In this document: piece after piece, positions 1 through 8,196 of the stretch
Layout of the letters: every line of letters starts with the position of its first letter
Numbering within the stretch: position 1 is the first letter of the stretch
Origin: Clostridiales bacterium
Lineage (GTDB): Bacteria > Bacillota > Clostridia > Oscillospirales > Oscillospiraceae
Length of the DNA: 64,000 nt
Assembly (NCBI GenBank): GCA_004558025.1
Contig: SFEG01000009.1
Coordinates: 62,001 to 126,000, forward strand
Direction: 5' to 3'
Made by a program: the position numbers and the translations under genes
The notes under the pieces: generated by a model
What the model was told of the DNA's origin: nothing
Seen by the model: only the letters and a program-made list of their open reading frames with translations
Database searches by the model: none

Positions 1-612
1 GCGCTCGTTGCGATAATGCGCTTCTGCCCGAAAACGTGGATAAAGCGCACGGTGTGCGCACTTACGGCGATAGGGCTTATCTATCTCGCGATAGTCGAGG
101 TGCCGGTAGTTCGTGCTGCCTCCGGCGACGGGGACAGGGAATATGACTACATAATCGTCCTTGGCGCCGCGGTGCACGGCGATACCCCCTCGCTCTCGCT
201 CGTTGAGCGCGTGCGAGCCGCGCGAGACTATATGAAGGAGCATCCCGATACCGTTGCCATAGTCAGCGGCGGTCAGGGCGCTGATGAAAACATAAGCGAG
301 GCCGAGGCTATGTCGGCGTGGCTTACGGAAAACGGCATCGACAAAAGCCGCGTCATTTTGGAGAATAAGGCGACCTCGACGCTTGAAAATCTCGAATACA
401 GCTTTAATATAATCCGCTCGCGCGGCGGCGATCCCAATGACGGCACCGCGGTCGTCACGAGCGAATACCACATATACAGGGCAAAGCTGCTGGCGCAGTC
501 GCTTGATGTCAGCGTCGGCTCCGTGGCCGCGCATACGACCTACGCGCCCATCATGCTGAACTATTTTCTCCGCGAGGCCTTCGGCGTAACGTATCAATGG
601 ATATTCGGCTGA
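1..612 (+). CDS. DUF218/YdcF-SanA-like membrane protein, 5' end cut by window
   Basis: DUF218 family protein, a membrane-anchored fold linked in other bacteria to envelope functions; its reaction is not established. The core motifs are visible: YDYIIVLGAAVHGD, then IVSGGQGADE, the E-A-xx-M segment, and AVVTSEYHIYRA near the C terminus. A hydrophobic helix precedes the soluble domain. The frame is open back to base 1 (Ala-Leu-Val-Ala-Ile before the first ATG at 16), and relatives usually have more N-terminal membrane segments, so the true start is probably outside the window. Family assignment is firm, function is not. Confidence 0.82.
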   Translation, partial: ALVAIMRFCPKTWIKRTVCALTAIGLIYLAIVEVPVVRAASGDGDREYDYIIVLGAAVHGDTPSLSLVERVRAARDYMKEHPDTVAIVSGGQGADENISEAEAMSAWLTENGIDKSRVILENKATSTLENLEYSFNIIRSRGGDPNDGTAVVTSEYHIYRAKLLAQSLDVSVGSVAAHTTYAPIMLNYFLREAFGVTYQWIFG

Positions 613-679
613 ATGAAAATAGTATAAACCCTCCCGAACAGGCATAGTAATGTACAAAGCCTTACGGGAGGGATCTTTT

Positions 680-1477
680 TTGAAAAAACTATTAGGCAAA
701 ATCAAAAATCGCAAGGCGGCAGCGTCGGCGGTCGCGCTTGTGGTGCTCACGGCGGTGATATTCTGGACGACGAACAGCCCCGCTGTGGTCGGAGTCTCGG
801 CCTCCGACAGGCAGCTTCCGATCTACTGCGTTCAGCGCGACGATAAAACTGTGGCGCTGTCCTTCGACGCGGCCTGGGGCAACGAGGATACGCAGGAGCT
901 CATAGATATTCTCAATAAGTACAACATACACGCGACGTTCTTCGTCGTCGGTCAGTGGGTCGATAAATACCCCGAGTCCGTCAAGGCGCTCAGCGATGCC
1001 GGAAACGAGGTCATGAGCCATTCGGACGATCACGCGCACTTCGCGCAGCTTTCGGCAGATGAGATAAAGTCAAATATCGCCGCCTCGAACGAGAAGATAA
1101 AGAACATAACCGGCACGGAGCCGACGCTGTTCCGCTGCCCCTACGGCGAGTATAACGATACGGTCATCAGCACAGTAAACTCCATGGGCATGAGCGCCAT
1201 CCAGTGGGATGTCGACAGTCTCGACTGGAAGGGCATATCCGCAAGTGACATATCCGACCGCGTCCTCAAAAACGTCAAATCCGGCAGCATCGTCCTGTTC
1301 CACAACGCCGCCGAGAACACGCCCGAGGCGCTGCCCGGCATAATCGAGGGCCTTATCGCCGACGGCTATAAGATCGTGCCCGTATCGCAGATCCTTCTGA
1401 CGGGCGACTATACGATCGATAACACCGGCATGCAGTGCAAAACAAAAACAAACAGCGGTGCGAAAGAAAATGCGTAA
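680..1477 (+). CDS. Polysaccharide deacetylase, PdaB-like (NodB domain)
   Basis: Predicted membrane-anchored carbohydrate esterase 4 deacetylase acting on cell-wall or spore-cortex glycans. A single N-terminal helix (about residues 15-35) is followed by a NodB domain: SFDAAWG carries the first catalytic Asp, SHSDDHAHF the metal-binding His pair, RCPYGEYN the Arg motif, DSLDW the Trp motif and VLFHN the last His. SFDAAWG in place of the usual TFDDGP is typical of PdaB-type sporulation deacetylases. I prefer the TTG at 680, which has GGGAGG at 667-672; an in-frame ATG at 650 has no such site. Ends just before a strong terminator. Role in sporulation is inference. Confidence 0.85.
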   Translation: MKKLLGKIKNRKAAASAVALVVLTAVIFWTTNSPAVVGVSASDRQLPIYCVQRDDKTVALSFDAAWGNEDTQELIDILNKYNIHATFFVVGQWVDKYPESVKALSDAGNEVMSHSDDHAHFAQLSADEIKSNIAASNEKIKNITGTEPTLFRCPYGEYNDTVISTVNSMGMSAIQWDVDSLDWKGISASDISDRVLKNVKSGSIVLFHNAAENTPEALPGIIEGLIADGYKIVPVSQILLTGDYTIDNTGMQCKTKTNSGAKENA

Positions 1478-1479
1478 AA

Positions 1480-1512
1480 AACAGCACCTCGGGCGAACCC
1501 CGGGGTGCTGTT
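1480..1512. terminator. Bidirectional intrinsic terminator
   Basis: A 14-bp stem (1480-1493 with 1499-1512, one G-T pair) with a 5-base loop lies between two converging genes, with A-rich sequence on the left and T-rich on the right. Confidence 0.85.
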
Positions 1513-1522
1513 TATATTCGGC

Positions 1523-1759
1523 TTATTCCTTGTTGTCGAGCCAGTCTGCGACTTTGGTCTCTTCGATGTCGAGACCGCCGGAGATAAAGGCGACAGCCTC
1601 GTTGAAGTTCATAGCTCTCAGACGAGCATAGTTGCTTGCGCCGGCACCGGGGCCGTCGTTGAGTCTGCCTTCGATGTAGCCGCATTCGTAGCACATGTTC
1701 AGAGCATACTTGCGGTGGGTATCGAGGGTCATTTCATGTCCGCAGCGAGGGCATTTCAT
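1523..1759 (-). CDS. Small zinc-ribbon protein of unknown function
   Basis: A 78-residue protein starting MKCPRCGH, with a second pair in MCYECGY about 22 residues on, so four cysteines form a probable zinc ribbon. The rest is a short acidic helical tail ending ADWLDNKE. I do not recognise a named family. A good AGGAGG site sits just before the ATG, and a promoter lies upstream at 1815-1843. Transcribed alone. Likely a real small protein; function unknown. Confidence 0.7.
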   Translation of the reverse strand: MKCPRCGHEMTLDTHRKYALNMCYECGYIEGRLNDGPGAGASNYARLRAMNFNEAVAFISGGLDIEETKVADWLDNKE

Positions 1760-1814
1760 GGTGGATTCCTCCTCTTATTACTCTTGTTTTCTTTGCAGAT
1801 TCCTTGCTTTAACT

Positions 1815-1843
1815 ATTATAGTCCAAACATTGACTCTAAGCAA
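1815..1843 (-). promoter_or_regulatory. Sigma-A type promoter for the zinc-ribbon gene
   Basis: On the minus strand TTGCTT (1838-1843) and TATAAT (1815-1820) are separated by 17 bases, upstream of the gene starting at 1759. Confidence 0.6.
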
Positions 1844-1937
1844 TAGTTATCTCATTTTTTGTGTACAAAATTGCTCACATATGGAGTTGCGCCAAACGCA
1901 AATTTTGCGGAAAACTATAATTTTTTAAAAATAAGTA

Positions 1938-1966
1938 TTGCAATTGCCGTGTAATTGTGTTAATAT
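1938..1966 (+). promoter_or_regulatory. Promoter of the tRNA-Pro-like gene
   Basis: TTGCAA (1938-1943), 17-base spacer, TATAAT-like TAATAT (1961-1966), about 17 bases before the tRNA 5' end. Confidence 0.6.
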
Positions 1967-1983
1967 AATCGGGCGTTAGAAAT

Positions 1984-2056
1984 CCGGGTGTAGCGCAGAT
2001 GGTAGCGCGCTTGAATGGGGTTCAAGAGGCCGCTGGTTCAACTCCAGTCACTCAAA
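1984..2056 (+). tRNA. tRNA-Pro(GGG)-like gene with defective acceptor end
   Basis: A cloverleaf can be drawn: D stem GCGC/GCGC, anticodon stem CTTGA/TCAAG (2010-2014, 2022-2026) with loop ATGGGGT giving anticodon GGG at 2017-2019, and T arm GCTGG-TTCAACT-CCAGT. The acceptor 5' strand CCGGGTG should pair with CACTCGG, but the 3' strand reads CACTCAA, so the two terminal pairs are C-A mismatches, and the following bases are AACA rather than ACCA. The altered 3' end is also the start of a terminator hairpin. It has a good promoter. Probably a degraded tRNA or one whose 3' end was replaced; charging by prolyl-tRNA synthetase is doubtful. Confidence 0.7.
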
Positions 2057-2086
2057 ACAGTCATCACAAAGTGATGGCTGTTTTTG
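2054..2086 (+). terminator. Terminator overlapping the tRNA 3' end
   Basis: A 14-bp stem (2054-2067 with 2071-2084, loop AAA, one G-T pair) runs directly into a T-tract. Its left arm includes the last three bases of the tRNA-like structure. Confidence 0.85.
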
Positions 2087-2129
2087 CTTTTTTAAAGATT
2101 TGACGGCATAATAAAAAATGTGTATAGTA

Positions 2130-2152
2130 ATACCGACGTTGCTCGGTATAAT
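2130..2152 (+). promoter_or_regulatory. Dyad overlapping a TATAAT box
   Basis: ATACCGA (2130-2136) and TCGGTAT (2143-2149) form a perfect 7-bp inverted repeat; the right arm overlaps TATAAT at 2147-2152. It could be an operator for the downstream membrane gene. No convincing -35 box is seen. Confidence 0.35.
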
Positions 2153-2211
2153 ACAAACCGGCAATGTTATATGGCTGGTTGGCGTGTAAATATGCTGTGG
2201 AGGCGAGTAAG

Positions 2212-2642
2212 ATGAGCAAAGTGTTTTTCGGTATTTTCCTTACTACTTAATTTCATGTGTGCTCAGTCTGCTTATGATTCAATGGTTGATTAATGACATA
2301 TTTATAGCCAGCATTGCAGGCAAATACGGCAAAGCATTTAATAAGTCCATTGATATAAAAAGCGAGTATTCACTGCCACAACGAATAAACCAAAAGTATA
2401 TAGAAAAATACGTGGCGACCGAGTATAAACGAGCATACAGTAACTACATGTGTTTAAAAAAAGGCGTTGCTATATATTTTGTGGTTGCGTTTTTAGCGCT
2501 TTTGTGCATTGGCGAAATGTGTGAAGAATACAAAATGATATTAGTATGGAGAGTTATAAGTGGGATTAATACGTTGATAATGCTTTTCCTCTTTTTACAT
2601 TTTGATATCAATAGGCAATCAAAATACACTCGTCATAAATAA
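2212..2642 (+). pseudogene. Frameshifted small membrane protein, unknown family
   Basis: The ATG at 2212 has a good GGAGG site (2199-2203) but that frame stops after 12 codons. The other frame continues from the same point to 2642. Adding one T to the run TTTTT at 2224-2228 joins them into one protein of about 143 residues starting MSKVFF and continuing RYFPYYLISCVLSLL. It has about three membrane segments and a polar middle. A GTG at 2259 could start a 127-residue product but has no ribosome site. The sequence is much more AT-rich than its neighbours and sits behind the damaged tRNA gene, which suggests an acquired stretch. Family not recognised; a sequencing error is possible. Confidence 0.55.
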
Positions 2643-2696
2643 TATTTAGATAAACAAGTAGACTGATAGAACGCCTTACAACTAAAAATCAAATTG

Positions 2697-2726
2697 GCAG
2701 GAGCGTATCGCATGATATGCTCCTGC
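2697..2726 (+). terminator. Intrinsic terminator
   Basis: GCAGGAGC (2697-2704) pairs with GCTCCTGC (2719-2726), followed by TTTCCTTTT. It closes the AT-rich patch before fhs. Confidence 0.7.
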
Positions 2727-2869
2727 TTTCCTTTTGCTCGCAAAATACCGGTACGAAAGCGGCGTAAATAACGGGCGCTTGCAGAAAATGACGTTTGGTA
2801 ATGACCAGACTGTTCAAAAGTGACGCATTGTGCTATAATACTCAGAAGATAATTTGAAGGAGGGGTTTA

Positions 2870-4546
2870 ATGGACAGAAAAAGAGACCTTGAGATCGCGC
2901 AAAGCTGCCGCATGAGCCCTATTGAGGATATAGCAGAAAAGCTCGGCATAGGCGGGAACTACCTCGAATGCTACGGGAAATATAAGGCCAAGATCGACCT
3001 GAGCTACCTTGCGGACACAAAGCGCGAGGACGGTAAACTCATTCTGGTCACGGCCATAACGCCGACCCCAGCCGGCGAGGGCAAGACGACCACGGCCATC
3101 GGTCTTGCCGACGGATTGCGCAGGATAGGAAAAAACGCGGCCGCAGCACTGCGCGAGCCGTCTCTCGGTCCGGTGTTCGGGATAAAGGGCGGCGCCTGCG
3201 GCGGAGGATACGCGCAGATAGTTCCTATGGAGGATATAAACCTGCACTTTACGGGAGATATCCACGCGATAGGCGCGGCGAACAATCTGCTGGCCGCGAT
3301 GATAGATAACCACATCATGCACGGCAACGCGCTCGGCATTGATATAAACAGGATAACCTGGCGCAGATGCGTCGATATGAACGACAGGCAGCTGAGGTAT
3401 ATACGCGACGGTCTCGGCGGCGAAAAGGACGGCGTCGAGCGCGACGACGGCTTTGACATAACCGTCGCAAGCGAGATCATGGCGATACTGTGCCTTGCCG
3501 AGTCTGCCGACGACCTCAAGGCGCGGCTTGCGCGTATAGTCATCGGCTATGATATGAGTGGCCGCCCCGTGACCTGCAGCGAGCTCAAGGCGCAGGGCGC
3601 AATGGCGGCGCTTCTGAAGGACGCGATAAAGCCGAACCTCGTGCAGACGCTGGAGGGAACTCCGGCATTTGTCCACGGCGGCCCGTTTGCGAACATCGCC
3701 CACGGCTGCAACTCTGTTCTTGCAACGCGCATGGCGCTCAGAGCGGCAGACTACGCCGTAACGGAGGCCGGCTTCGGAGCCGATCTCGGCGCGGAAAAGT
3801 TTTTGGATATAAAATGCCGCGCATCGGGACTGCACCCCTCGGCGGTCGTTGTCGTCGCAACGATAAGGGCACTGAAAATGCACGGCGGACTGGATAAAAC
3901 GCAGCTTGACAATGAAGATCTTGCGGCACTGGAGAGGGGAATGCCGAACCTCCTGCGGCACGTTTCGAATATTAAAAATGTCTACAGACTCCCGTGCATC
4001 GTCGCGCTCAACCGCTTCCCGAGCGACACGGAGGAGGAGCTCAAGCTCGCAAAAAAAATGTGCGCACAGCTCGATACGGATATCGTTCTGTCCGACGTTT
4101 GGTCACATGGCGGCGATGGCGCGCGCGAGCTTGCCGAGACGGTGGTCAAGCTCTGCGGGGAGGACAGCTCCGGCTTCAGATACTGCTACGAGGACTCTCT
4201 CGGCATCGAGGATAAAATAAACGCCGTGGTCAAAAATATATACGGCGGCAGCGGCGCGGTTTTGTTGCCCGAGGCGCAGCGTCAGGCAGCGCGGCTCACA
4301 AAGCTCGGCTTTGATCGATTGCCCGTGTGCATCGCAAAAACGCAGAGCAGCTTTTCCGACGATCCCAAAAGGCTCGGCGCACCGGAGGACTTCACAGTAA
4401 CTGTGCGGCAGATAAAGGTTAGCGCCGGCGCGGGCTTTACGGTCGCCCTCGCGGGAAATATCATGACCATGCCCGGATTGCCGCGCGTTCCGGCGGCCGA
4501 GGGCATAGACGTTGACGATAATGGAAGGATAACTGGACTTTTCTGA
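2870..4546 (+). CDS. fhs: Formate--tetrahydrofolate ligase
   Basis: Makes 10-formyl-tetrahydrofolate from formate, THF and ATP in the cytoplasm, for purine and fMet synthesis and, in acetogens, the methyl branch of the Wood-Ljungdahl pathway. The 558-residue length is normal for the family. The ATP loop [15 protein letters not shown] lies at about residues 65-78, followed by the conserved [20 protein letters not shown] block and [14 protein letters not shown]. An AAGGAGG-type site precedes the ATG. Its TGA overlaps the ATG of the DUF2461 gene by one base, so the two are co-transcribed. No other Wood-Ljungdahl gene is in the window, so acetogenesis cannot be claimed. Confidence 0.97.
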   Translation: MDRKRDLEIAQSCRMSPIEDIAEKLGIGGNYLECYGKYKAKIDLSYLADTKREDGKLILVTAITPTPAGEGKTTTAIGLADGLRRIGKNAAAALREPSLGPVFGIKGGACGGGYAQIVPMEDINLHFTGDIHAIGAANNLLAAMIDNHIMHGNALGIDINRITWRRCVDMNDRQLRYIRDGLGGEKDGVERDDGFDITVASEIMAILCLAESADDLKARLARIVIGYDMSGRPVTCSELKAQGAMAALLKDAIKPNLVQTLEGTPAFVHGGPFANIAHGCNSVLATRMALRAADYAVTEAGFGADLGAEKFLDIKCRASGLHPSAVVVVATIRALKMHGGLDKTQLDNEDLAALERGMPNLLRHVSNIKNVYRLPCIVALNRFPSDTEEELKLAKKMCAQLDTDIVLSDVWSHGGDGARELAETVVKLCGEDSSGFRYCYEDSLGIEDKINAVVKNIYGGSGAVLLPEAQRQAARLTKLGFDRLPVCIAKTQSSFSDDPKRLGAPEDFTVTVRQIKVSAGAGFTVALAGNIMTMPGLPRVPAAEGIDVDDNGRITGLF

Positions 4547-5223
4547 TGGATTTTAGCAGAATGCTCGGCTACACCGAGGCACTGAGCAAAAATAACGACC
4601 GCACATGGTTTCACGATAACCACAAACAATACGAGCAGGCGCAGGAGGATTTCCTCATGCTGCTGGACGTGATGAAGTTCGTTCTGGCAAAGGACGCGCC
4701 GGAAATCGGCGATCAGCTCCTGTTTGAAAACCCGAAGAACTTCATGTACCGCATACCGCGTGACATGCGCTACAGCAAAAACAAAACGCCCTATAACCCG
4801 GCGTTCAGAGCCTATATGTCACCGCATAAGAAGGATTTCCTGCCGCTTTCGTACTATATTCACATAAGCCATGAGCGCTGCATCATAGAGACCGGCGCGT
4901 GGCCGTGGGAAACGAAGCGGCTTAACCGCCTGCGCGAGCATATCGCCTATAACTATGAAGAGCTCGACGCGATATGCGCCGAAAACGGGCTCATGGTCTG
5001 GGGCGAGCAGCTAAAGCGCACGCCGCGCGGCTATGAGGCCGATCATCCCGCTGCCGACTGGCTGAAGTATAAGTTCTGGCTCACGGAGTACAGCTTCACG
5101 GAGCGAGACCTTACTGACCTCGACACCTTCGCCGAGGCCGCGGGAGCGGCGGTGCGCAGGTTCGAGCCGCTCAGGCAGTTCCTGATGGCCGCGTTTGACG
5201 AAAGAATATATGAAGACGAATAA
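4546..5223 (+). CDS. DUF2461 (TIGR02453) family protein
   Basis: A 225-residue cytoplasmic protein of the DUF2461 family, whose biochemical role is unknown. Recognised by the N-terminal FLxxLxxNNDRxWF-type segment (here ALSKNNDRTWFHDNHKQYEQ), the RIPRDMRYSKNKTPYNP block and the later YYIHI core. Starts within the stop codon of fhs, but I see no functional link to folate beyond co-transcription. Ends at a shared terminator. Confidence 0.85.
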   Translation: MDFSRMLGYTEALSKNNDRTWFHDNHKQYEQAQEDFLMLLDVMKFVLAKDAPEIGDQLLFENPKNFMYRIPRDMRYSKNKTPYNPAFRAYMSPHKKDFLPLSYYIHISHERCIIETGAWPWETKRLNRLREHIAYNYEELDAICAENGLMVWGEQLKRTPRGYEADHPAADWLKYKFWLTEYSFTERDLTDLDTFAEAAGAAVRRFEPLRQFLMAAFDERIYEDE

Positions 5224-5225
5224 AA

Positions 5226-5250
5226 AGAGAGCATTCAATGAATGCTCTCT
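5226..5250. terminator. Bidirectional intrinsic terminator
   Basis: An 11-bp perfect stem (5226-5236 with 5240-5250) with an AAT loop lies between converging genes. Confidence 0.8.
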
Positions 5251-5264
5251 TGTGTTATGTAAAC

Positions 5265-5978
5265 TTAAATCATAAACACATCGCCGTAGGGATACGGGCT
5301 GCCGGGCTTTTCGAGCGTCCAGCGCTCGAAGGCCGTCTTATCCTTTATCACCATGCCCGAAAGACGCGATATGCCGAGCGCCTTGAGCTCGGGACACATT
5401 GGAGTCGTTGGGCCGATGATGATAGTCTCCGCGTTTTTTGAAAGCTCCAGCAGACGTGGCAGAGTCTTGTTTATGGCGGCGCTCGCCGTCATGATGACTA
5501 TATCGCAGTCGGGCAGAAGGTATTCACAGGCCGAGTCGGGATAGTCGCCCGGTTTTGGGCTGCGTTCAATTATGTAAACCTCACTCGCACCGTCGAGCGC
5601 TCCGGGCTGAAGGCTCATATGGCCGATAAGGGCGATCTTTTTGCCCTCGGTCACCATGCCCTTGGTGCAGCTTTTGTCGAAGCCGCACTGAGCGCCGAGC
5701 TCGTGCATGTGCTCGCTTGTATTGTGAAACGCGTTTATGACCGCCATGCCCTCGGACGCTTCGAGAAGATTCCATGACCTTGCCGCACCTGCGGCCTCAC
5801 GCGCGGGCATCCCGACAAGCGTGGGGAACATGCGCTCGCGGCTTTGCAGCGTATCGTGCAGCGCTATGCCGTATCGCCCGTCGCTGAGCTCGGCCGCGAT
5901 CCACGATTTGCCGTGAACTATACGCGAAACATATAGCTCCGGCGAAATTCCATCTATCAAAATATCGTAATAATCCAT
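5265..5978 (-). CDS. DUF4213/DUF364 Rossmann-like protein
   Basis: A 237-residue protein in the family annotated as putative heavy-metal chelation (DUF4213 N-terminal, DUF364 C-terminal). Visible features are the GxxGMxAREAA segment near residue 55, MAVINAFHNT in the middle, and a Rossmann-like second half with KIALIGHM and IVIMTASAAINKTLPRLLELS, then IIGPTTPM. In other organisms these proteins neighbour metal or molybdopterin genes, but none is adjacent here. It is transcribed alone, so the metal role is only a family suggestion. Confidence 0.75.
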   Translation of the reverse strand: MDYYDILIDGISPELYVSRIVHGKSWIAAELSDGRYGIALHDTLQSRERMFPTLVGMPAREAAGAARSWNLLEASEGMAVINAFHNTSEHMHELGAQCGFDKSCTKGMVTEGKKIALIGHMSLQPGALDGASEVYIIERSPKPGDYPDSACEYLLPDCDIVIMTASAAINKTLPRLLELSKNAETIIIGPTTPMCPELKALGISRLSGMVIKDKTAFERWTLEKPGSPYPYGDVFMI

Positions 5979-6062
5979 AACTCAGCCTCCGAGAGCATTA
6001 TATCACCGCTTGCGCCGCCGTGGCAATAGATGATATAATACTCTGTGTTTGGAGGTATTGCA

Positions 6063-6830
6063 ATGATATTTGACACCCATGCGCATTACGACAGCGGCGC
6101 GTTCAACGCCGACCGTTTTGAAATACTTGAATCCATGCCGGAAAAAAACGTCGGGCTCATCGTCGACCCCGGCTGCGATCTTATAAGCTCGCGCGATGCG
6201 ATAGCGCTCGCGGAGAAATATGACTTTGTCTACGCCGCCGTCGGCTGGCACCCCGAGGATATAGACAAGCTCAGTGAGGAGGGTTTTGCCGAGCTTACTA
6301 AGCTTGCCGGGCATCCCAAATGCGTCGCCGTCGGCGAGATAGGGCTCGACTACTATTGGGACGCCGAGCACAAGGACGAGCAGAAGACACTGTTTATCCG
6401 TCAGATCGAGCTCGCGCTTCGGCTCAATAAGCCTATCATCGTCCATGACCGCGAGGCGCACGGCGATAGCTTCGATATAGTCTGCCGATATCCCGAGCTG
6501 CGCGGCGTGTTCCACTGCTATTCCGGCAGCGCGGAAATGGCCGCCGAGCTTTTAAAGCGCGGCTGGTACCTTGGCTTTGACGGGCCGATAACCTATAAAA
6601 ACGCGCGCAAATCGATAGAGGTTTTGGAAATGTGCCCGCTTGACCGCATGGTGATCGAGACCGACAGCCCGTATCTCACGCCCGTTCCGAACAGGGGAAA
6701 GCGCAACGATTCCTCAAACCTCAAATATGTTATCGAAAAGATAGCCGAGGTAAAGGGAATTAGCCCCGAGGAGATCGAGCGCGCGACATTTGAAAACGGC
6801 AAAAGGCTTTACGCAATGGAGGATATGTGA
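6063..6830 (+). CDS. tatD: TatD family metal-dependent hydrolase
   Basis: Probable metal-dependent DNase/phosphoesterase of the TatD (YabD) family, 255 residues, a TIM-barrel amidohydrolase fold. Metal ligands are visible: FDTHAHYD at the N terminus (two His), GEIGLDYYW (Glu), VHDREAH (His), FHCYSG (His) and ETDSPYLTP (Asp). I choose the ATG at 6063 because GGAGG lies at 6050-6054; an in-frame start at 6045 overlaps that site. A TATAAT box is at about 6031. The stop overlaps the next start by one base. Confidence 0.92.
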   Translation: MIFDTHAHYDSGAFNADRFEILESMPEKNVGLIVDPGCDLISSRDAIALAEKYDFVYAAVGWHPEDIDKLSEEGFAELTKLAGHPKCVAVGEIGLDYYWDAEHKDEQKTLFIRQIELALRLNKPIIVHDREAHGDSFDIVCRYPELRGVFHCYSGSAEMAAELLKRGWYLGFDGPITYKNARKSIEVLEMCPLDRMVIETDSPYLTPVPNRGKRNDSSNLKYVIEKIAEVKGISPEEIERATFENGKRLYAMEDM

Positions 6831-7645
6831 TGTACGCACCCGAGATAATACTCAGCGGCGCGCCGAACGCGCGCGACCTCGGCGGGATCGAGACAACAGA
6901 CGGCAGAGTGCTCAGACACGGCCGCCTTATCCGCAGCGGCATGCTCTCGCGCCTCGACGATAATGACATAAGCTATCTTAAAAACGCCGGGCTGCGCACG
7001 GTCGTCGACTTCCGCACACTGGCAGAGCGCCTGCAAAAGCCCGACCGTCTGCCCGAGGGCGCGGAGTACATAATCTGCCCCATACTCGAGGATAAGGCCG
7101 AGGGCATAACGCGCGATAAGCCCGAGACGGAGGATGAGGAGGCGCAGCGCACCGTTAAAATGGCGCGTCGGCTCATGGAGCGCGACCCCGACGGCGCGGC
7201 GCAGATGCGCTCACTGTACCCTGTGATGGTGACGATCGAGCACTCGGTGCAGCACTACAGACAGTTTTTCGAGATACTCCTTCGCCACGAGGAGGGAGCG
7301 CTTTTGTACCACTGTACCATGGGCAAGGATCGCGTCGGAACGGCGACGGCGCTCATTCTCTCGGCGCTCGGCGTTTCACGCGAGAGAATATTTGAAGACT
7401 ACCTCATAACGAACGCGCGCTGCGCTCCGGGAACAGAGAGGCTCATAGCCAACTGCAAAAGGTACACCGACGACGCTGCCGAGCTTGAGTTTATCCGCAT
7501 CCTCGACACCGTTCGGGAGGATTTTCTCGGTGCTGCGCTCGAGACAATCGACGAAAATTACGGCGGCATGGGCAATTTCCTGCGCGGGCAGATGGCGCTC
7601 GACGATGAAAAGCTTGCGCGCCTGCGCGAGCTGTATCTTGAGTAA
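6830..7645 (+). CDS. Tyrosine phosphatase of the IphP/Y_phosphatase3 type
   Basis: Cysteine-dependent protein or phosphoinositide phosphatase, 271 residues. It opens with the NARDLGG motif typical of the family (residues 13-19), then GRLIRSGMLS, and carries the P-loop HCTMGKDRVG with nucleophile Cys162 and Arg168. No signal peptide, so cytoplasmic. Start ATG 6830 lies inside the tatD stop codon with TGGAGGA 7 bases upstream. The substrate cannot be read from sequence. Confidence 0.88.
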   Translation: MYAPEIILSGAPNARDLGGIETTDGRVLRHGRLIRSGMLSRLDDNDISYLKNAGLRTVVDFRTLAERLQKPDRLPEGAEYIICPILEDKAEGITRDKPETEDEEAQRTVKMARRLMERDPDGAAQMRSLYPVMVTIEHSVQHYRQFFEILLRHEEGALLYHCTMGKDRVGTATALILSALGVSRERIFEDYLITNARCAPGTERLIANCKRYTDDAAELEFIRILDTVREDFLGAALETIDENYGGMGNFLRGQMALDDEKLARLRELYLE

Positions 7646-7661
7646 AAAACAATGTGATATG

Positions 7662-7696
7662 AAAACAGCACAGCTCATTGTGAGCTGTGCTGTTTT
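7662..7696. terminator. Bidirectional terminator, overlaps HxlR gene end
   Basis: A 16-bp stem (7662-7677 with 7681-7696) with a 3-base loop and T6 on the plus strand. The minus-strand HxlR gene ends inside its left arm at 7675. Confidence 0.88.
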
Positions 7697-8016
7697 TTGT
7701 ATCCCTCGCCCCAAACGAGCATGGAATCCAAAATGGGCTTGAGACTCATGCCGAGCTCGGTCAGAGAATATTCCACGCGCGGCGGTACCTCGGCGTACAC
7801 CTCGCGGTGAATAAGTCCGCTCTCCTCCATTGCCCGAAGCTGAGCCGTCAACACTTTCTGCGACACGCTGCCCACGGATTTTTTAAGCTCACCGAAGCGC
7901 TTTTTCCCCGGCAGAAGGTCGCGCAGGATAAGCACCTTCCACTTATCCCCGATGAGAGTCAGCGTCGTTTCCACCGGGCAGGCCGGCAGCTCGTTTATGT
8001 TTTTTGTGTCGCTCAT
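7675..8016 (-). CDS. HxlR family transcriptional regulator
   Basis: A 113-residue winged-helix DNA-binding protein. CPVETTLTLIGDKWKVLILRDLL, split as the family's first helix and the GxKRFGELKK segment, is followed by the recognition region VSQKVLTAQLRAMEESGLIHR and the wing VPPRVEYSLTELG. The conserved Cys near residue 12 (PACPVE) is the redox or electrophile-sensing position in several HxlR proteins. Start chosen at 8016 with GGAGG just upstream; the longer frame has no ribosome site. It is divergent from the broken flavin-type gene at 8197, and likely operators lie between them. Confidence 0.9.
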   Translation of the reverse strand: MSDTKNINELPACPVETTLTLIGDKWKVLILRDLLPGKKRFGELKKSVGSVSQKVLTAQLRAMEESGLIHREVYAEVPPRVEYSLTELGMSLKPILDSMLVWGEGYKKQHSSQ

Positions 8017-8068
8017 ATCTATCCCTCCAAACAGCACCGAATGCCGAAAAAGCCGGCAATCACGCAAT

Positions 8069-8103
8069 AGTTTCCTTTTGGTAACTACGGCACAATATTG
8101 TGC
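8069..8103. promoter_or_regulatory. Probable HxlR operator region
   Basis: AGTTTCC-TTTT-GGTAACT (8069-8086) is an inverted repeat with one mismatch, resembling the GTTAC-type sites used by HxlR/MarR proteins. A perfect palindrome GCACAATATTGTGC follows at 8090-8103. Both lie between the divergent genes. Confidence 0.5.
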
Positions 8104-8196
8104 TTAATTTACAAAAGGGGACTACGGCGATTGTATAAGGCCAGCGAAAGAAAAAAGTAAGCTTTCGAGATCAAAAATATTTTGGAGGTACTTATC

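Noticed and set aside
2867..3961. Long open frame on the strand opposite fhs
   Set aside because: It is the mirror of a well-defined enzyme gene; the translation has no family motif and arises from codon bias. The same holds for long antisense frames at 32281-33951, 38501-40012, 49302-51005 and 45892-46806.
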